Positions 7,001 through 10,786 of a stretch of DNA of 10,786 bases are shown here, in pieces. Location of the stretch: positions 1,563,501 to 1,574,286 of the forward strand of contig JACVTC010000024.1 in NCBI GenBank assembly GCA_016946835.1, written 5' to 3'. Made by a program: the position numbers and the translations under genes. The stretch is from Neocallimastix lanati (nom. inval.). Taxonomy: Eukaryota; Neocallimastigomycota; Neocallimastigomycetes; Neocallimastigales; Neocallimastigaceae. Under the pieces are notes generated by a model. It saw only the letters and a list, made by a program, of their open reading frames with translations, made no database searches and was not told the DNA's origin. The stretch's first letter is position 1. Every line of letters starts with the position of its first letter.

Positions 7001-8014
7001 GTTGGCCATGAAGGTTATTATAAAACATATCAAAGACTTAGAAAAAGTTACTACTGGAATGATATGGTCAACGATATAAAACGGATAATTTCAAAATGCG
7101 AAAAATGTCAGTTAAATCGCCCTCAGCCATATCCAGAACCAACCGAAAACATTCCAACAGAAGTTGAAGGCCCTTTTACTCATCTTGGACTTGATATTAT
7201 TGGTCCCTTAATAAAAACTGGTAATAAAAACCAATATATCATTGTTGCGGTGGATTATTTCACAAAGTGGGTGGAGGCTGAACCTACTGAAAATATTACA
7301 TCTAAGGACATCATTAAGTTTTTAATAAATGTTTTCGCTAGACATGGAGTTCCTCAAGTCATTACAACGGATAATGGCGTTCAATTCACATCGGATATGA
7401 CTAAAATATTCCTGGACTTATATGATGTTTACGTAAAATTTACCACTACCTATCACCCAGAAAGTAATGGATTGGTTGAAAATAGGAATAAAGAAATTGG
7501 TAAATTATTGAGATTACTTGGTGAAGAAAATAAAGACTGGGATGAGGTATTACCTTCAGCCTTGTGGGCCCTTAGAACTACAAAGAATTCTGTAACCAAA
7601 CATTCTAGCTTCGAATTAGTTTATGGTCGTGAGGATCAACAGCCTTTCGACATTGCTGCTAGACCTACACAAGGAGTGAATAAATCTTCAGATGAAATTC
7701 TTTTAGAAAAATTTATCTCACATTATAGGTGGACCATGGAAGCAGCTGAAAATGTAAAGAACGCAAGTAAATATTGGGCCAATCGAAGGGAAGAAAAAAA
7801 TAGCATGAAAAATTCCAAAAACATAAGAATCGGTGATTTAGTTCTTGTTCGAAATTTTAGTCGTTCTAAATTAGAACCTTATTTTGTCGGTCCTTTAAAA
7901 GTAATAAAAAAACAATTTAATACCGTAACACTTGCGGACCCAAATACTATGATTCAAATGAATCGTAATGTTCATTTGAAAAATATAGTAAAGTATAACT
8001 CAGCTATAGATTAG
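3902..8014 (+). CDS. pol: Pol polyprotein (PR-RT-RNaseH-IN), made by -1 frameshift from gag
   Basis: About 1370 codons are read in the -1 frame from 3902; the continuous frame opens at 3887. An ATG at 4256 exists but Gag-Pol fusion is the likely route. Numbering here counts the codon at 4091 as 1. A lysine/glutamate-rich linker of over 300 residues, counting the 63 codons before 4091, precedes the protease, whose active-site segment reads LIDSCSN (D283-S-C) instead of the usual D-S/T-G. Reverse transcriptase has D573 (MDLYSGYHQ) and FIDD (D637-D638). RNase H has D784, E826, D853 and D897 (ADALSR). Integrase has H969-X3-H973/C1003-X2-C1006, then the D1035-X58-D1094-X35-E1130 triad and a GPY/F-like module (YFVGPLKV). 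No chromodomain follows. Domain order marks Ty3/gypsy. It copies the element RNA and inserts the DNA in the nucleus. The frame is intact throughout. Confidence 0.96.
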   Translation, partial: PLKGRGSTPYKNKIASLQYKSIPSSTNDYNKEEKEDASYTNETHKESDNENDVEFIVSATKRKLTTNDETSENNEKRQRKSLKDNPTPITTPAIRKIKEKEIENRIIVKNKNQLHPSIMAQPNINIEKAKEKQIRNKERANFGNNKGKRKEREDNITIREKQSLDSSKQRNSIITTSDKMHQRLNKLIDNENDKIIKTKQINEMEVIEVPEKLNDEGHENITLQKLIDFQEPKEKATISRTLRNIKMCKDQEEYNVLQDLNETKCNISFGQLLNVSPKVRSQVSQGLKLEKPEKKIIGALNNTIAAATLVNNIDHSYISKSKETSEEDIAMVDVTVDEIPGKALIDSCSNLNVITKKFYEKLPGNYEEVGISRGRIRLATKNDEYSEGIIVRIPVKINDYKMIVDFRIIDDDDPFYDLLINFQTQVEHNLFIHPIRYSLCQFNSQGLIDVIAPINNNFQEEEKLVCIVRKILEDEDTTNELKKLEGLSPQEYIHDEKFLASLCKDYKDVIVKLLEENLDIIATSSEELTPSDLAPHKINLKANAKPVKQRCYRVTKFKSDIIKEELIKLIKKKLVVPSYSEWSSPVVVVPKANGKWRLCVDYRKVNDLTEKDSYALPYIDEIFDSLDGAKIFTTMDLYSGYHQILMDEESVEITSFTTKFGNYQFKVMPFGLTGAPATFQREMNRILFPLIGKCVFNFIDDILIYSKTVEEHILHIKQVLAIFKEHKLKINIEKCHFMQTEVEVLGHKISTKGLSPQNSKIEAIKAWKEPTNIHELRSFLGAVGYYRNFINEYAQTSAPLCKLLRKGVKYKWNNEQKQSFTKLKEKLINAPILKYPDFSKEFIIRTDASYEGIGGVLLQKDESEIEHPIHFISRSLTKAEKNYGITDLEGTALYYCITKLKPYIMGSPFRTIVFTDHKPLLGLFNNKEPNNARQTRWCLTASMLKVDIRYEQGKKNVVADALSRMKNDKEQKVLAIKTNKDDENDSLSKVIKEFIEEKFTKIDGIDYFIDGNNYRKLVTETNEKLKLILEAHHVGHEGYYKTYQRLRKSYYWNDMVNDIKRIISKCEKCQLNRPQPYPEPTENIPTEVEGPFTHLGLDIIGPLIKTGNKNQYIIVAVDYFTKWVEAEPTENITSKDIIKFLINVFARHGVPQVITTDNGVQFTSDMTKIFLDLYDVYVKFTTTYHPESNGLVENRNKEIGKLLRLLGEENKDWDEVLPSALWALRTTKNSVTKHSSFELVYGREDQQPFDIAARPTQGVNKSSDEILLEKFISHYRWTMEAAENVKNASKYWANRREEKNSMKNSKNIRIGDLVLVRNFSRSKLEPYFVGPLKVIKKQFNTVTLADPNTMIQMNRNVHLKNIVKYNSAID

Positions 8015-8023
8015 CTTGAGTCT

Positions 8024-8033
8024 TAGTGGGGGC
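8024..8033 (+). other. Polypurine tract candidate
   Basis: TAGTGGGGGC, just after the pol stop, holds a G5 run next to the expected start of the 3' LTR and is the only strong purine tract there. It would prime plus-strand DNA synthesis. It is short and interrupted by T, so the exact cleavage point, and thus the first LTR base, is uncertain. Confidence 0.6.
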
Positions 8034-8872
8034 ATCTTGGTAAAGAACGAACATATAATGGATTATTAATTAGAATTTCAACTTACTTTAGAATCCATTA
8101 TATTATTCTTTACTTAATATTACTTTACTATATTTTCTATACTAAAATATTTTCTAAATATATTTTTTTTATTTTTATTAAAAGTTTCTAAAATATTATC
8201 AATAATTCTATATTTTTATTATTAATATCAATATCTATAATTTAACCTTAAATTTTATTATTTTATTAAAGTGTTTATTATCAATATTAATATTTTATTT
8301 TTATTTTCAAATATATTATTATATTATTATTATATTGTATCAATATTAAACTTGTATTCTTTTTAGTATTTTATTTTATTTTTAAATTGATTATTTAATA
8401 TTTTTTTATTCCCCACAAATAAAATCAAATCTTAATTGATTAATAATAAATATTAAATATATTATAGTTTTTAAATTTATTTTATATAAAATATAAGAAT
8501 ATTATATTAACATTCTTGATTAAAATAACTTTATTTTTCTGTAAAATCTTTTTAAATTTTGTTTGTTTCTTTTCGTATATATTAAATAATTTAGTTTTAG
8601 TATATGAAAAATAATATAAAATTATATAAACAAAATTTATTAAAATAAAAATATTTATGAATTAATTAATTTAAATTAATATAAAATTGAAGTAATTAGT
8701 AATAGTAGATTATTTTTTTTAAATATGATAACAAAATGTAGAAAGGCTTTACATATTTATTTTTTTTCAAAAAGTATAAATAAGTGAAGTTTTTCAAGAA
8801 TTAAAATGTAGAGAGAAAAATATTGAAAATAAATAATTAAATAAAAATTCTAATAAAACCCGAACCATAACA
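8034..8872 (+). repeat. 3' LTR (start approximate)
   Basis: The right copy of the LTR is about 835-840 bases. Its start is placed just after the polypurine tract; the first TG there is at 8038. Its end is ...CATAACA at 8872, where identity with the 5' copy stops. Positions 8242-8872 equal 1-632 apart from one T. A TATA box recurs at 8775-8782. AATAAA-type signals after it (for example near 8830) could direct polyadenylation, but they are common in such A/T-rich DNA. Only the left end (to 8241) has no counterpart inside this window. Confidence 0.93.
8040..8113. repeat. Inverted repeat at the left end of the LTR
   Basis: GTAAAGAA (8040-8047) and ATATAATGGATT (8053-8064) are mirrored by AATCCATTATAT (8092-8103) and TTCTTTAC (8106-8113). 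This gives 20 base pairs broken by a small internal loop, with a 27-base apical loop. It sits at the very start of U3. It could be a cruciform, a protein-binding palindrome or a structure near the RNA 3' end. Confidence 0.8.
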
Positions 8873-9771
8873 TTTTTAAGATTCGTTACATTAATTATAT
8901 TAAACTTATTTCTAACAATTTATTTACTTATTTATTTTTATAAATATTTTTCTACAAAATTATTAAAATTAAAAAATAAATATATTTATTAATATATGTT
9001 GTTATGAATTATTTTAATTGAAAAGATATGATTAATAATATACTTATAAAATAAACAATTTGTTTATTTCATTATAAACATAATATATTAGTATTTTGGT
9101 AAATTAATAAAATAAATAAAAAATAAAAAATGGAGAACTAACCAAAAGAATAATATTTATTAAACTTATTTATAAGCTTAATTTCCTTAATTCTCAAATA
9201 GTAATTCTAATAATAAAAAATTATTATTATTATTTTCATTTTTAACAATTAATACATTTATTTGAATATCTTATTTTTAATATTATCGATATATCATTAA
9301 ATATACACATTTATATTATTCTAATAATACATTGCATACACACCAAAAATTTTAAAATCAATGCAATATTGTAAAATTATTAAAAATATTAATTAAATTC
9401 TTTATTTATTATTTTTAATTATTTTAATTATTTATATATATTTGTTATGTAATCTTTCTTTAGCATAGAAACTGTACATAACCAAGTCAGTTTATTAAAT
9501 ATGAGAATCATATTTATATATATATATATATTTTTAACATTAATTATTTATATTAGTTATATTAGTTATATTAGTTATATATTATAATTCACACATTTTA
9601 TATATTTTAGTATATTAAGCTATAATATATAAAAATTGGTTTATATTGAAGATCTATTAATTTTCAATACTTTATATAGCAATATGAAAATTATATAATT
9701 TATTTTATAAATGAAATGTATAATTTTTCATTTATTTCTATATTGTAATTATATTATCATATTAAAAAAGC
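8873..9771. other. Intergenic A/T-rich DNA between element and GH1 gene
   Basis: This is flanking host DNA with extreme A/T content. No ORF, RNA gene or recognisable element remnant is seen. It includes an AT dinucleotide run near 9516-9532 and a short 9-base tandem repeat at 9551-9577. Its right end carries the 3' UTR of the minus-strand GH1 gene; an AATAAA-like signal on the minus strand lies near 9731-9738. Confidence 0.8.
9551..9577. repeat. 9-base tandem repeat, three copies (TATTAGTTA)
   Basis: TATTAGTTA occurs three times in a row without a mismatch. It is a small A/T-rich minisatellite in the intergenic region with no evident function. Confidence 0.85.
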
Positions 9772-10786
9772 TTATTCTTGTTCAACATTATCGAGGTACC
9801 ATTGACCAAGGTATGTAAGAGAATCCTTTGGAACACGCTTTAATTCCTTGTCATGGTAGAAATCAATGTAGGTCATACCGAAACGAGTTTCGTATCCGTT
9901 TTCCCATTCAAAGTTATCAAGTAAAGACCAGGCCATGTAACCACGAACATCAACGCCATCTTCAGCATAGGCAAGGCGAAGATTTTCAAGGTATTGCTTG
10001 TACCAGTCAATACGGTATTCATCATGAAGAATAGAACCATTAATGTTCTTTTCATCTTCAATAATATCAGCTTCATAGTAATCAGCTAATTCTTCTTGAC
10101 CAATAGATTTGAAGTATTCAAGAGTTTCAACATCATTGGCACGAGAAACCTTGTAGTTTGGTTGAGCACATCCATTTTCCGTAATGATAATACCATTCTT
10201 AATTAATCCCTTGTAACGGTCAGCAAACCAGTTGAGACCAACACGAATAGTTGGTCCATACTTAGTGTTCCATGATGAACCGGCTTGGGAACCAAGAGTT
10301 GGTGGAATACAAGTCCATCCTTCACCACGTCCCTTACAGTTATCATCCCACATATCTCTCTTGGAGTTTTCGAAGTTAGCTTCTTCAGCACTTGGTGGTT
10401 CAACATAAGTACCATCTTCATTCTTAACTTGAGCAGCCCAGTGAGAAGTGTAAGTGTTCCAACCTAAGAAGTCTGAAGATGATCCCTTTAAGAGTGCCTT
10501 TTCTTCTTCAGTGAATTCTGGTAAATCCTTACCCATTCTTTGCTTAACTGATTCTGGGTAATCACCAACCATTGGTGGATCAGAATACCAACCAATACGG
10601 AATTCAGCAGCTAAGTTAGCATATTTCTTGTTGTTTTCTAATTCTTCTTCTGACATACCTGGTTCTTCCCATGGAATTTGGGCTTCACCATCAATGGTAA
10701 TACCAATAAGACCCTTTTGTTTCTTTTGGAATTTATCACGGTAAACCTTAACGGCCTTAGCATGACCAAGAAGAATGTTGTGAGAA
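9772..10786 (-). CDS. GH1 beta-glucosidase, C-terminal two thirds (partial)
   Basis: The reading frame runs from the window edge to a TAA at 9774-9772, about 337 residues. It does not begin at the internal Met at 10656, because the frame continues through HNILLGHAKAVKVYRDKF and QKGLIGITIDG, conserved in GH1. GH1 enzymes hydrolyse beta-glucosides such as cellobiose by a retaining mechanism. The nucleophile motif ITENG is present (Glu codon at 10177-10179), as is the C-terminal AWSLLDNFEWENGY signature. The acid/base NEP motif must lie just beyond the window. An insert with two cysteines (NCKGRGEGWTC) precedes the GPTIRVGLNW segment. The protein ends at ...DNVEQE with no dockerin or membrane segment after the catalytic domain; a signal peptide cannot be judged. 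Codons are richer in G+C than the flanks, as expected for an expressed gene in an A/T-rich genome. No intron or frameshift is seen. Family assignment is firm, substrate inferred. Confidence 0.94.
   Translation of the reverse strand, partial: SHNILLGHAKAVKVYRDKFQKKQKGLIGITIDGEAQIPWEEPGMSEEELENNKKYANLAAEFRIGWYSDPPMVGDYPESVKQRMGKDLPEFTEEEKALLKGSSSDFLGWNTYTSHWAAQVKNEDGTYVEPPSAEEANFENSKRDMWDDNCKGRGEGWTCIPPTLGSQAGSSWNTKYGPTIRVGLNWFADRYKGLIKNGIIITENGCAQPNYKVSRANDVETLEYFKSIGQEELADYYEADIIEDEKNINGSILHDEYRIDWYKQYLENLRLAYAEDGVDVRGYMAWSLLDNFEWENGYETRFGMTYIDFYHDKELKRVPKDSLTYLGQWYLDNVEQE

Larger units (their letters stand above)
1..8872 (+). mobile_element. Ty3/gypsy LTR retrotransposon, 5' LTR cut by window start
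   Basis: Direct repeats (1-632 and 8242-8872) flank a tRNA-type primer-binding site, gag, pol and a G-rich polypurine tract, in the order expected of an LTR retrotransposon. In Pol the order is protease, reverse transcriptase, RNase H, integrase, which defines the Ty3/gypsy class (Copia elements place integrase before RT). There is no envelope-like ORF after pol and no chromodomain after the integrase. Gag and Pol are uninterrupted and the LTRs differ only by one T in a homopolymer, so the insertion is young and probably functional. The internal leader between PBS and gag is about 2.3 kb, which is very long for this class. The target-site duplication cannot be checked because the left flank is outside the window. 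Confidence 0.96.

Noticed and set aside
8873-8880. Target-site duplication after the 3' LTR
   Set aside because: The bases TTTTT follow the LTR, but the left flank is outside the window, so no duplication can be shown.
9828-10467. Other ORFs overlapping the GH1 gene on both strands
   Set aside because: They overlap a clear GH1 coding frame in other frames and have no recognisable domains.

Overview
The window looks like nuclear DNA of a very AT-rich eukaryote. An anaerobic gut fungus (Neocallimastigomycota) is the best guess. The non-coding DNA is almost pure A/T with long homopolymers, the coding islands are richer in G+C, a Ty3/gypsy LTR retrotransposon is present, and a glycoside hydrolase family 1 (GH1) beta-glucosidase gene lies beside it. 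The lineage is inferred from composition and gene content, not from a phylogenetic marker.

Layout: positions 1-632 are the 3' part of a 5' LTR whose start lies before the window. The same sequence recurs in the 3' LTR (8242-8872), with one homopolymer-length difference. Just after the 5' LTR is an 18-base primer-binding site (640-657) with the geometry of a tRNA 3' end. A leader of about 2.3 kb follows. It is A/T-rich filler broken by three islands of mixed composition (about 697-894, 1162-1365 and 2135-2419), each dense in complementary segments. The second contains a tRNA-like acceptor/T-arm. Just before gag is an array of four similar hairpins (2724-2894) whose stems vary in a compensatory way.

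Gag (3015-3908) has an acidic stretch and a CCHC zinc knuckle. Pol is in the -1 frame and carries protease, reverse transcriptase, RNase H and integrase, ending at 8014. The frames are joined at a U UUA AAC slippery heptamer (3896-3902). After 7 bases comes a 6-bp GC-rich hairpin whose whole 8-base loop is complementary to 4009-4016, so a -1 frameshift with a pseudoknot is strongly suggested. A G-rich polypurine tract and the 3' LTR close the element. Near-identical LTRs and intact reading frames imply a recent insertion that may still be active.

About 0.9 kb of A/T-rich intergenic DNA (8873-9771) separates the element from the 3' end of a GH1 gene on the minus strand (9772 to the window end), whose 5' part is outside the window.

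The most interesting material is RNA-level: the four-hairpin array before gag, the frameshift pseudoknot, and the structured leader islands including the tRNA-like fold. I cannot assign the islands to any known RNA family.
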